Below are positions 9,131 through 16,002 of a stretch of 64,000 nt of DNA, one piece after another. Position numbers and translations under genes: made by a program. Each line of letters opens with the position of its first letter. Positions within the stretch are counted from its first letter, which is position 1. The notes beneath the pieces were generated by a model. That model was not told the origin of the DNA, ran no database searches, and saw nothing but the letters and a program-made list of their open reading frames with translations. This stretch comes from Georgenia sp. M64 (GTDB lineage: Bacteria; Actinomycetota; Actinomycetes; Actinomycetales; Actinomycetaceae), in contig NZ_CP145809.1 of NCBI RefSeq assembly GCF_038049925.1, positions 1,426,001-1,490,000 of the forward strand, given 5' to 3'.

Positions 9131-10396
9131 TCAGCCCTCGAGCAGCCGCTGCGCCAGGTACTCGCCCTCCGCCCGCACGCCGCCGGGGACGGCGAAGACC
9201 GCCGAGCCGATCGGCACCGTCCACTCGTTGAGCAGGTCCATCTCGTCCAGGCGCCGCTGCAACGGGATGAACTGGTGCTCGAGGTCAGCCTGGTAGGCCA
9301 CGAAGATCAGGCCGGAGCTCGACAGCCCGCCCGGCTCGGGCGGCACGTCGTAGTTGTAGGCGCGTCGCAGGATCCGCTGGGTCGGGTCCGACGTCCTCGA
9401 GCGCCGCACGTGCGAGGCGATGTCGATGACCGGGAAGCCGAGCTCGTTCGTCGCGTCGAGGTCGACGTCGTCGTGCTCGGCACCGCCGGTCAGCGGGGCG
9501 CCGGTGTCGAGGTCGCGGCCGACGACGATCTCGCGCCCGGCCCGGTCGAGCTCGTCCCAGCGGTCCACGTCCATGGCGATGCGGCGGACCACCATCGTCG
9601 TCCCGCCCTCAAGCCAGGCCGGGACGCCGTCGCCGCCCGTCCAGATGAGAACGTCGTCGGAGCCCATTCGCGGGTTCGTGGTGCCGTCCACCTGGCCGAA
9701 GAGGTTGCGCATGGTCTGCCCCGACGGCGTCGTGCCCGGTGCGTTGCGGAAGCCCTGCTGGACCCAGCGCACCGACGCGAAGGAACGGGCCTCCTTGGTG
9801 AGCAGCCGCACCGCGTGCGCGACGGTGATGGGGTCGTCGGCGCAGATCTGCAGGACGAGGTCCCCGCCCGACCAGCGGTCCTCCAACCGGTCGACGCCGA
9901 ACGCGGGCAGGGGGCCGAGCCACGCCGGGCGCTGTGCCTCCAGGTCCGCTGCGGTGAAGAAGCCCGGCCCGAGCCCCAGGGTGACCGTCAGCCGGGCGGG
10001 CACCTCGGCCAGCTCGGGCTCGGTATCGGACAGGCCGCCGCGCCCGGTGGTGAGCCGGTCGACGTCGTCGGTCCAGACCCGCATGAGGCGGACGAGGGCG
10101 TCGCGGTCGACGTCGTCGGCGAGGTCCATCGCGAGGAAGGTGCCGAACGCCTGCGGAGCGGTGACGACGCCAGCCTGGTGCTCGCCCCGCCACGGGACCG
10201 TCGCGGTGCCGGCCGCGTCCTCGGGCGTCGGGGCCGGGGCAGCGGGGTCGGCTACCGCGCGGGTGCCCAGCCACGTGGCCGCGGCGCCGGCGACGGCGCC
10301 CGCACCGCCGGTGAGGAAGGTCCGCCGGCCGACCCCCGGGGCGCCGTCGGAGGTCGTCGGCGTCTCTTCGGTCGTACCCGGGCGTGCGCGAGCCAT
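9131..10396 (-). CDS. Tat-exported DyP-type haem peroxidase (EfeB/DtpA-like)
   Basis: 421 residues from the ATG at 10396. A twin-arginine signal (GRRTFLTGG, Arg24-Arg25) followed by an Ala-rich hydrophobic stretch directs the folded protein out of the cell. The DyP motif GxxDG appears as GQVDGTTNP, and the proximal haem His is in IASHVRRSR. GLIFVAYQADLEHQFIPLQRRLDEMD is also typical. It is the last gene of a three-gene unit with CopC and PCu(A)C proteins; its ATG overlaps the upstream stop by one base. Streptomyces DtpA is a similar secreted peroxidase encoded beside copper chaperones, which suggests a copper-linked rather than iron-uptake role here, since no efeU/efeO genes are adjacent (inference). 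Confidence 0.9.
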   Translation of the reverse strand: MARARPGTTEETPTTSDGAPGVGRRTFLTGGAGAVAGAAATWLGTRAVADPAAPAPTPEDAAGTATVPWRGEHQAGVVTAPQAFGTFLAMDLADDVDRDALVRLMRVWTDDVDRLTTGRGGLSDTEPELAEVPARLTVTLGLGPGFFTAADLEAQRPAWLGPLPAFGVDRLEDRWSGGDLVLQICADDPITVAHAVRLLTKEARSFASVRWVQQGFRNAPGTTPSGQTMRNLFGQVDGTTNPRMGSDDVLIWTGGDGVPAWLEGGTTMVVRRIAMDVDRWDELDRAGREIVVGRDLDTGAPLTGGAEHDDVDLDATNELGFPVIDIASHVRRSRTSDPTQRILRRAYNYDVPPEPGGLSSSGLIFVAYQADLEHQFIPLQRRLDEMDLLNEWTVPIGSAVFAVPGGVRAEGEYLAQRLLEG

Positions 10397-11025
10397 CAGC
10401 CGTCGGACCCCATCTCCGAGGGCTCCTCGGACATGCCCGTGGAGGACTCCATGCCCTCGCGCTCCTGGTTCTCCTCGCCGTGCGAGCCGTACTCCTCGTT
10501 GGCACCCGAGAAGGTTCGGCCCGAGGCGACGAACGTCACCGTGGCGCCGCCCTCGAGCTCGAGGGTGATCTCGACCTCGGCGCCGGCCTCGACGTCCTCG
10601 GTGAGCTCCATGAGCATGAGGTGGTCCCCGCCCGGGACGAGCTCGTGCTCCTCACCGGCCTCGACCACGAACCCGTCGGACATCTCCTGCATGACCATCG
10701 CCCCGCCGTCCCCCGCGACCGTCTCGTGCAGCTCGGCGCGCCCGGCGACGGGGGAGGAGATCCCGACGACGTGGACGTCCTGCTCGCCGTCGTTGGTGAG
10801 GACGCCGAACGCGCCCGTCATGCCGTCCTCGACGGTGGTGGCCTTGACCCAGGCGTCGGTGACGCTGAGAGACCCGCCGGCCGACGCGTCGTCGGCCTCC
10901 CCGGTCCCCGCCGCGTCGGACGTCGAGTCCGATGCGGCGCTCGTCGAGTCCGTCGTGCCCGGCGACGAGCACGACGCCAGGGCGGTGACGAGGACGAGGG
11001 TGGCTGCGAGCCCGGGGCGCTTCAT
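10396..11025 (-). CDS. PCu(A)C copper chaperone lipoprotein
   Basis: 209 residues from the ATG at 11025, preceded by AAGGAGAG. The signal peptide ends in a lipobox (VTALASC; Cys near 19), so the protein is membrane anchored on the outside. A Ser/Thr/Asp-rich linker is followed by a PCu(A)C domain from about residue 50 (LSVTDAWVKATTVEDGMTGAFGVLTN). Candidate Cu(I) ligands are the His of AELHE, the Met cluster MVMQEM, and HLMLM near residue 135. An unusual Glu/Met/Ser-rich tail with further His and Met residues follows. It receives or delivers Cu(I) in the cell envelope. The start overlaps the copC stop by 4 bases. Confidence 0.88.
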   Translation of the reverse strand: MKRPGLAATLVLVTALASCSSPGTTDSTSAASDSTSDAAGTGEADDASAGGSLSVTDAWVKATTVEDGMTGAFGVLTNDGEQDVHVVGISSPVAGRAELHETVAGDGGAMVMQEMSDGFVVEAGEEHELVPGGDHLMLMELTEDVEAGAEVEITLELEGGATVTFVASGRTFSGANEEYGSHGEENQEREGMESSTGMSEEPSEMGSDG

Positions 11026-11747
11026 GACTCTCCTTGTGGCGAGGCGGTGGTCCGTGCGGTGGCGGCTGGAGCTGGACAGGGCGGCGTGGTGGCCTCCGTC
11101 GTGGCGCGGGACCGCACGCTCCCGACGACGACGATCGCCAGCACGGCCAGGAGAGCCAGTCCGCCGAGCACGCCGGCGGCCCAGGTGGGGAACCCGTCGT
11201 CTGCCTGCTCCGGACCGGGCTCGGCGGCGGCGGCGGTCGGTGCGTCGTCGGCATCTGCGGGTGCTGCGGAACCGGGGCTGCTGAGCGACGGCGTGCCGAC
11301 CGAGAAGGCGAACGCGCCCTGGATCCGGTGCCCGTCGCTGGAGACGACGGACCACGCCACGCGGTACGTGCCCTCCGCCATCGAGGAGGGCATCGGCATG
11401 CTCGCGATGGCATCTCTGATCTCGGGCGTGCCCTCGACGAGCGTCTCGCCGGCGGGGCCGGTGACGATCATCGCGGGGGCGACGCCGAGCAGGGACCTGT
11501 TGAAGGTGAGGTCGACCGAGGTGGGCGGGACGTCGACGGTCGCGTCGGCCTCGGGGGAGGTGCTCACGAGGTAGTCGTGCGCCACGGCGGGAGCGGAGCC
11601 CAGCGCGAGCACCAGGACGGTCCCCAGTAGGGAGATGACCGTGACGAGAGCCGAGCGAAGGCGTGCCGTTCGGGTTCCGCCGGTGCGGCCGGTGCGGCCG
11701 GTGCGGCCGGTGCGGCCGGTGCGGGGGCGCACGGCAGAGAACGACAT
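11022..11747 (-). CDS. CopC-domain copper-binding protein with C-terminal membrane anchor
   Basis: 241 residues from the ATG at 11747, preceded by GGAGGGAGG. The cytoplasmic N-tail is a run of GRT triplets, followed by a signal segment (VTVISLLGTVLVLALGSAPAVA). After cleavage the first residue would be His (HDYLVSTSP), the usual N-terminal copper ligand of CopC proteins. The CopC beta-sandwich spans about residues 57-155 (VDLTFNRSL, GTYRVAWSVVSSDGHRIQGAFAFSV; the His of SDGHR is a conserved ligand). A Pro/Ala linker and a transmembrane helix (VLGGLALLAVLAIVVVG) follow, then a short basic tail. It is first gene of the copC-PCu(A)C-DyP unit, behind a CsoR-like operator. Confidence 0.87.
   Translation of the reverse strand: MSFSAVRPRTGRTGRTGRTGRTGGTRTARLRSALVTVISLLGTVLVLALGSAPAVAHDYLVSTSPEADATVDVPPTSVDLTFNRSLLGVAPAMIVTGPAGETLVEGTPEIRDAIASMPMPSSMAEGTYRVAWSVVSSDGHRIQGAFAFSVGTPSLSSPGSAAPADADDAPTAAAAEPGPEQADDGFPTWAAGVLGGLALLAVLAIVVVGSVRSRATTEATTPPCPAPAATARTTASPQGES
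11682..11726. repeat. 9-bp tandem repeat in the copC N-terminal region
   Basis: Four perfect copies of GGTGCGGCC (11682-11717) and a fifth imperfect copy. On the coding strand it gives repeated Gly-Arg-Thr triplets in the cytoplasmic N-tail. Slippage here keeps the frame. Confidence 0.9.
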
Positions 11748-11795
11748 CCCGACCTCCCTCCTGCGGCAGCGCGTGACCCTAGATGACCAGAGGTC

Positions 11796-11816
11796 AGTAT
11801 ACCCCTGGGGGCATAC
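11796..11816 (-). promoter_or_regulatory. CsoR-like copper operator overlapping the -10 of the copC operon
   Basis: The imperfect palindrome GTATACCCC-TG-GGGGCATAC (11797-11816) matches the G-C tract flanked by AT ends recognised by CsoR-family repressors. On the minus strand TATACT at 11801-11796 is a good -10 hexamer and overlaps one end, with the copC start about 50 bases further. No csoR gene is in the window. Confidence 0.65.
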
Positions 11817-11935
11817 GCCAAGCGTTGGTGACGACAGTCCGCAGCGGCGTGATCTGGCCGTTTTCGGGCCCTTGGGCTCTGTCGTCAGGCCCTGATCCGG
11901 AGCATCCTGGGACGAACCGGACGAGGAGGTGCGGG

Positions 11936-12916
11936 ATGACGGAGCTCGACACGCAACGTGCGACGGAGCTCGGTACGGCTGCGCAGCACGCCTCCCGGAA
12001 CGTCCCCGTCGCACGGTCGACAGACACCGCCGGCGAGGTCCTCGCGGCCATGCACGGACACCGCTACGACAGCGCCGCCGTCGTCGCGCTCGTCGACGGC
12101 GACCGGCTCAGTGGCCTCGTCACGCTCGAGCGGCTCCTCGCCGCACCGCCGGAGACGGTCCTCGACCAGCTCATGGACCCGAACCCGCCCGTCGTCACGC
12201 CGTCGACCGCCCAGGAGCGGGCGGCATGGCTCGCCGTCCAGCACGAGGAGCCCACCCTCGTGGTCGTCGACGAGGACGGCCGGTTCGCCGGGCTGGTCCC
12301 GCCCACGGCGCTGCTGGAGGTGGTCCTGCAGGAGCACGACGAGGACATGGTCAGGCTCGGCGGCTTCATGCGCTCAGCCTCTCCCGCGCAGACCACGTCG
12401 GTCGAGGCGATCCCTCGCCGCCTCGGGCACCGGCTGCCCTGGCTGCTCGTGGGGCTCGCGGGGGCGCTGATCGCCGCTGGCGTCGTCGGCAGCTTCGAGG
12501 AACAGCTCTCCCAGGAGGTGCTCATCGCGTTCTTCGTGCCCGGCGTCGTCTACATGGCCGACGCCGTGGGTACGCAGACCGAGGCACTGGTGATCCGGGG
12601 CTTGTCGGTCGGGATCGGGGTGCGGCGCATCGCGGGCCGGGAGGTCCTCACCGGACTGCTGCTGGGCATCGTGCTCGGGCTGCTGTCGCTGCTGCCCGTG
12701 GGGCTGATCTGGGGTGACTGGCTCGTGGCGGTGGCGGTGGCTCTGGCGCTGCTGGCGGCGTCGTCGATCGCGACGGTCATCGCCCTGGGGCTGCCGTGGC
12801 TGATCCACCGGATGGGGAAGGACCCGGCCTTCGGGTCGGGCCCACTTGCCACCGTGGTCCAGGACCTGCTGACGGTGACGATCTACCTCGTGGTCGCCAC
12901 GACGATCGTGCTGTAG
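11936..12916 (+). CDS. mgtE: MgtE-type magnesium transporter lacking the N-terminal domain
   Basis: 326 residues from the ATG at 11936, preceded by GAGGAGGT. A pair of CBS domains covers about residues 20-135 (VARSTDTAGEVLAAM; MDPNPPVVTPSTAQERAAWL; VVVDEDGRFAGLV). The MgtE channel domain with five transmembrane helices covers about 160-326, including FFVPGVVYMADAVGTQTEALVIRGLSVG, the conserved ion-path segment, and DLLTVTIYLVVATTIVL at the end. Canonical MgtE proteins are about 450 residues and begin with a helical Mg-sensing domain, which is absent here. It is divergent from the copper operon. Magnesium or another divalent ion is likely, with gating through the CBS pair. Confidence 0.85.
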   Translation: MTELDTQRATELGTAAQHASRNVPVARSTDTAGEVLAAMHGHRYDSAAVVALVDGDRLSGLVTLERLLAAPPETVLDQLMDPNPPVVTPSTAQERAAWLAVQHEEPTLVVVDEDGRFAGLVPPTALLEVVLQEHDEDMVRLGGFMRSASPAQTTSVEAIPRRLGHRLPWLLVGLAGALIAAGVVGSFEEQLSQEVLIAFFVPGVVYMADAVGTQTEALVIRGLSVGIGVRRIAGREVLTGLLLGIVLGLLSLLPVGLIWGDWLVAVAVALALLAASSIATVIALGLPWLIHRMGKDPAFGSGPLATVVQDLLTVTIYLVVATTIVL

Positions 12917-12998
12917 GTCGGAGCCGTCGTGCTGTGCCGCGCCGCGGGTGCTCGGCCTGCGTGGCCGTCCGGCAGGCGCAACGGCTACGTTCGGGTCC

Positions 12999-13499
12999 GT
13001 GACCACCACTGGCAGCGGCGAGCTCACCCCCCAGGACGAGGCACACCTTCGTACGGCACTCCGGGTGGCGGTCGAGGCGAAGGCCGCAGGCAAGCATCCC
13101 TTTGGCGCGATCGTCGTGGACGGCGACGGACGCGTCGTTGCCTCGCGGGGGAACAACGCCCTCCCGCCCGACGGCGACCCCACCCAGCACGCGGAGCTGT
13201 TGGCGCTCTCGGACGCCGCCCGTGCGGTCGGGCCGGACGGGATGGGCCAAGCGACCCTGTTCACCAGCGCCGAGCCGTGCGTCATGTGCACGGGGGCGGG
13301 GTACTGGACGGGAGTCGGGCGGATCGTCTACGCGCTGTCGGAGGTGCGGCTGCTCGAGCTGACCGGCGCGCACCCCGAGAACCCGACTTTCTCCTTCCCG
13401 TGCCGGGAGGTGCTGGCGCGCGGCCAGCGCGAGGTGGCGGTCAGCGGGCCGCACATGGAGGACGAGGCGGCCGAGCCGCACGCGGGGTTCTGGGTGTGA
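12999..13499 (+). CDS. Nucleoside/guanine deaminase, cytidine-deaminase fold
   Basis: 166 residues from the GTG at 12999. The start is supported by TACGTT at 12986-12991, a leaderless-type -10 seven bases upstream; an upstream in-frame ATG at 12948 would add 17 unconserved residues. Zinc motif: QHAELLAL (His and catalytic Glu, about residue 65) and SAEPCVMCTGAGYW (two Cys, about residue 90). The length and spacing resemble the GuaD/YfhC-like group rather than tRNA adenosine deaminase, whose substrates differ. It probably hydrolyses a free base or nucleoside; the exact substrate cannot be read from sequence. Confidence 0.85.
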   Translation: MTTTGSGELTPQDEAHLRTALRVAVEAKAAGKHPFGAIVVDGDGRVVASRGNNALPPDGDPTQHAELLALSDAARAVGPDGMGQATLFTSAEPCVMCTGAGYWTGVGRIVYALSEVRLLELTGAHPENPTFSFPCREVLARGQREVAVSGPHMEDEAAEPHAGFWV

Positions 13500-13514
13500 G
13501 CGGCCAGGCGCCAG

Positions 13515-14159
13515 TTAGCTGAGTACGAGCGGCTGCCACGCGGCACCGACGGCGGCGCCGGCGATCATCCACGGTCCGAACGGGATCTCGCTCTTGCGTC
13601 CCACGCGTCGCAGCGTGAGGAGGATGAGCGAGACCGTCGCGGCGAGCACGAACGCTGTGAGAGTCCCCATGAGAACCTGCGGCCAACCGAACCATCCGAG
13701 GAATCCGCCGAGGAGCCCGGCGAGCTTGACGTCGCCGAGGCCGAGCCCGGCGGGGTTGATCCATGCTAGGACGAAATAGCCGACGAGGAGCACGCCGCCC
13801 GCGGCGGCAGCTCGACCGAGCCGAGACCAGTCGTTCTCGATCGCCGCAGCTAGCGCGAGCGCACCGTAGAAGAGCGGGTAGGTCGGCAGGATGATGGCGT
13901 CGGGTAGCCGGTACTCGGCGAGGTCGATGACAACGAGGAAGGCAGCGGAGACGGCGAGTATCGAGAAGGCGACGGCCTCGGCTGCCGTTGTCGACGCCAG
14001 AGCCGCACCGAATCCGCCCATCACCGCGATCGGGAGGTGCCGTCGTGAGACCAGGTGGGTAGCGGCTGCCGTCGCACCACGGGCGCAGCGCGCCGTGAGA
14101 AGGTGCGCCGCGACGCCCGCGGAGCCGGCAGCCGTGGCAGCAGCGAGCCAGGAAAGCAT
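13515..14159 (-). CDS. tadV: Prepilin peptidase (A24 aspartic protease) of the Tad pilus operon
   Basis: 214 residues, all hydrophobic helices. It is a membrane aspartic protease that removes the leader of the Flp pilin and TadE/TadG pseudopilins. The two catalytic Asp regions are DLAEYRLPDAIIL (about residue 85) and the GxGD motif in GLGLGDVKLAGLLGG (about 140). The N-terminal methylase domain of classical PilD enzymes is missing, as expected for the TadV/CpaA type. The ATG at 14159 shares one base with the tadC stop. It is the last gene of the operon; the convergent deaminase gene ends 15 bases away. Confidence 0.88.
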   Translation of the reverse strand: MLSWLAAATAAGSAGVAAHLLTARCARGATAAATHLVSRRHLPIAVMGGFGAALASTTAAEAVAFSILAVSAAFLVVIDLAEYRLPDAIILPTYPLFYGALALAAAIENDWSRLGRAAAAGGVLLVGYFVLAWINPAGLGLGDVKLAGLLGGFLGWFGWPQVLMGTLTAFVLAATVSLILLTLRRVGRKSEIPFGPWMIAGAAVGAAWQPLVLS

Positions 14160-15046
14160 CAGCTGAACGCGGCCATGATGTCCATTGCGGCCGGACCGAG
14201 GAGCACGATGAAGAGCACGGGCAGGATGCACAGGAGGAGGGGAAAGATTACCTTGACCGGCACCTGCATGGCCTTCTCCTCGGCCCGTTGGCGCCGCTTC
14301 ATCCTCATCTCGGCGGCCTGGGTCCTCAGCACGTCCGCAACCGCGATGCCATAGCTGTCCGCCTGAATGACCGCACGGATGAAGCGACGGAGGTCCACCA
14401 CGTCGGTGCGCTTTCCGAGTGCCTCGAACGCCTGTCGACGTGACTGTCCCATCTGGATGTCCTGCAGGGTCCGGATGAGCTCCTCCGCGAGGGGCCCGCT
14501 GCCGTTCTGGCCCGCGCGCGCCATCGCGGAGTCGAATCCCAGGCCGGCCTCGACCGCGATGGTCATCTGGTCGAGGGTGTCCGCGAGCTCCAAGGTGATC
14601 TGTTCGCGGCGTTCGACGCCTCGGCTGTAAAGCAGCAGCTCAGGAAGGAAATAGGTCACCACCACCGTGGCGACGGCGACGAACACAAACAGCGGCGACG
14701 GCTCGGTCGCAGCGATCAGCGTGAGCATGGCCCAGCCGGCGATCACCGGCAGGGCTACCTTCACCACGAGGAGGAGCTCGACCGGCCACGCTGCTGGGCG
14801 GCCTGCCCTGGCGTGCAACTTGTCCAACAGCCGATAGAGGGGGGCCGGGGTGAGCCGCTTCGCCAGCGTCTGGAGGAGTGAGCCCTGGTCGACGTCCGCG
14901 TTGTCAGTGTGAGGAGCTTCGTAGCCACGGTGCAGGTTGGCTACGGCGCGTGCGCGAGTTCGATCTGGCCCGGCAAGCGCGGTCCAGGTGAGGAGCCCGA
15001 GACCCACGCTGAGCGTCAGGATGGCGAAGACTGCTGGCAGAGTCAC
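14159..15046 (-). CDS. tadC: Tad pilus inner-membrane platform protein TadC (T2SF family)
   Basis: 295 residues from the GTG at 15046, eight bases after the tadB stop and next to GAGGTCGG. A GspF-type domain covers about residues 130-260 (LELADTLDQMTIAVEAGLGFDSAMARAG; FIRAVIQADSYGIAVADVLRTQAAEMRMKRRQRAEEKAMQVPVKVIFPLLLCILP). Transmembrane helices lie at the N-terminus, around 85-130 and at the C-terminus. With TadB it forms the platform on which the TadA motor extrudes the Flp pilus. Confidence 0.92.
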   Translation of the reverse strand: MTLPAVFAILTLSVGLGLLTWTALAGPDRTRARAVANLHRGYEAPHTDNADVDQGSLLQTLAKRLTPAPLYRLLDKLHARAGRPAAWPVELLLVVKVALPVIAGWAMLTLIAATEPSPLFVFVAVATVVVTYFLPELLLYSRGVERREQITLELADTLDQMTIAVEAGLGFDSAMARAGQNGSGPLAEELIRTLQDIQMGQSRRQAFEALGKRTDVVDLRRFIRAVIQADSYGIAVADVLRTQAAEMRMKRRQRAEEKAMQVPVKVIFPLLLCILPVLFIVLLGPAAMDIMAAFS

Positions 15047-15054
15047 GGCCGACC

Positions 15055-16002
15055 TCAGAACTTCACGCTGACGGTCTTGCGCATCCAGATCCCGCCCACC
15101 ACCAAGAGGACGACACTGACCGCTATGAGGCCGTAACCAAGGATGCTCTGCGTGAATTTGACAATGTACGCAGGATTGGCCATGAACAGAAAGCCCGTGA
15201 TGCCAAAGGGCAAGAGCATGAGGATGATGGCCGACAGCTTGCCCTCCGCTGCCAGTGCCTTCACCTGACGCCGGATCTGGTTCCGCTCGCGAATGGTGTG
15301 GCCGACGCCATCGAGTACCTCGGCGAGGTTCCCGCCGACCTCCCGGTTGATGGCCACGGCTTGGACGACCCACACGAAGTCCTGACTTCCCATCCGGTTG
15401 GCGGTCTCCTGGAGGGCGGCGTTGACCTCGCGACCCATCCGGGTCTCGTTGATCACACGGGCGAACTCCTCAGAGGTCGGTTCCTCGGCCTCACGGGCGA
15501 CGGAGTCCAGTGCCTGCAGGAGGCTGTGGCCGGCACGTAGCGAGCTGGCCATGAGCTGCAAGGAGTCGTCGAGCTGGTCGGCGAACGCGGCGCGTCGACG
15601 GTCCGCCATGACCGACAGAACGACGCGAGCGAGGACGGGCACCGCCGCCGCGAGGAGCAGCCCGAGGAGGGGGCCGGCGACCAGGAGGCCCACGGCGCCG
15701 ACTACCGCAGATCCGACGATAACCAGAAAGACGAAATCTGGCAGACGCAACTTGACGCCCGCCTGGCTGAGCGAGCTGTCTGCGGTGGCCGTGTCACGCC
15801 GCCCCAGCATCGTGCCGATCGCGCCAGTCATCGCGCTGGCACCACGCTCGAGGGCTCCCGACTGCGGTTCGACGCCCTGGCGCCGTCGATCGAGCGGGAT
15901 TCGTGCCGGCCCGGGCGCCAGCAGCACGTAGACGGCCGCGGCGAGCGCGATGGCGATGAGCGCCACCGCGGTGACAGCGAGCGGCCCGAGGTCTGCGGTC
16001 AC
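15055..16002 (-). CDS. tadB: Tad pilus inner-membrane platform protein TadB (T2SF family)
   Basis: 315 residues from the GTG at 16002, which overlaps the tadA stop (GTGA). It has an N-terminal transmembrane helix (LAVTAVALIAIALAAAVYVLL), two helices about residues 92-135, the GspF domain about 145-275 (FADQLDDSLQLMASSLRAGHSLLQALDSVAREAEEPTSEEF; WVVQAVAINREVGGNLAEVLDGVGHTIRERNQIRRQVKALAAEGK) and two C-terminal helices. It pairs with TadC. Ends in a short basic tail after VVLLVVGGIWM. Confidence 0.92.
   Translation of the reverse strand: MTADLGPLAVTAVALIAIALAAAVYVLLAPGPARIPLDRRRQGVEPQSGALERGASAMTGAIGTMLGRRDTATADSSLSQAGVKLRLPDFVFLVIVGSAVVGAVGLLVAGPLLGLLLAAAVPVLARVVLSVMADRRRAAFADQLDDSLQLMASSLRAGHSLLQALDSVAREAEEPTSEEFARVINETRMGREVNAALQETANRMGSQDFVWVVQAVAINREVGGNLAEVLDGVGHTIRERNQIRRQVKALAAEGKLSAIILMLLPFGITGFLFMANPAYIVKFTQSILGYGLIAVSVVLLVVGGIWMRKTVSVKF

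Noticed and set aside
9131-10396. EfeB of an iron-uptake EfeUOB system
   Set aside because: The protein is related, but no efeU or efeO is adjacent, while two copper-binding protein genes are.
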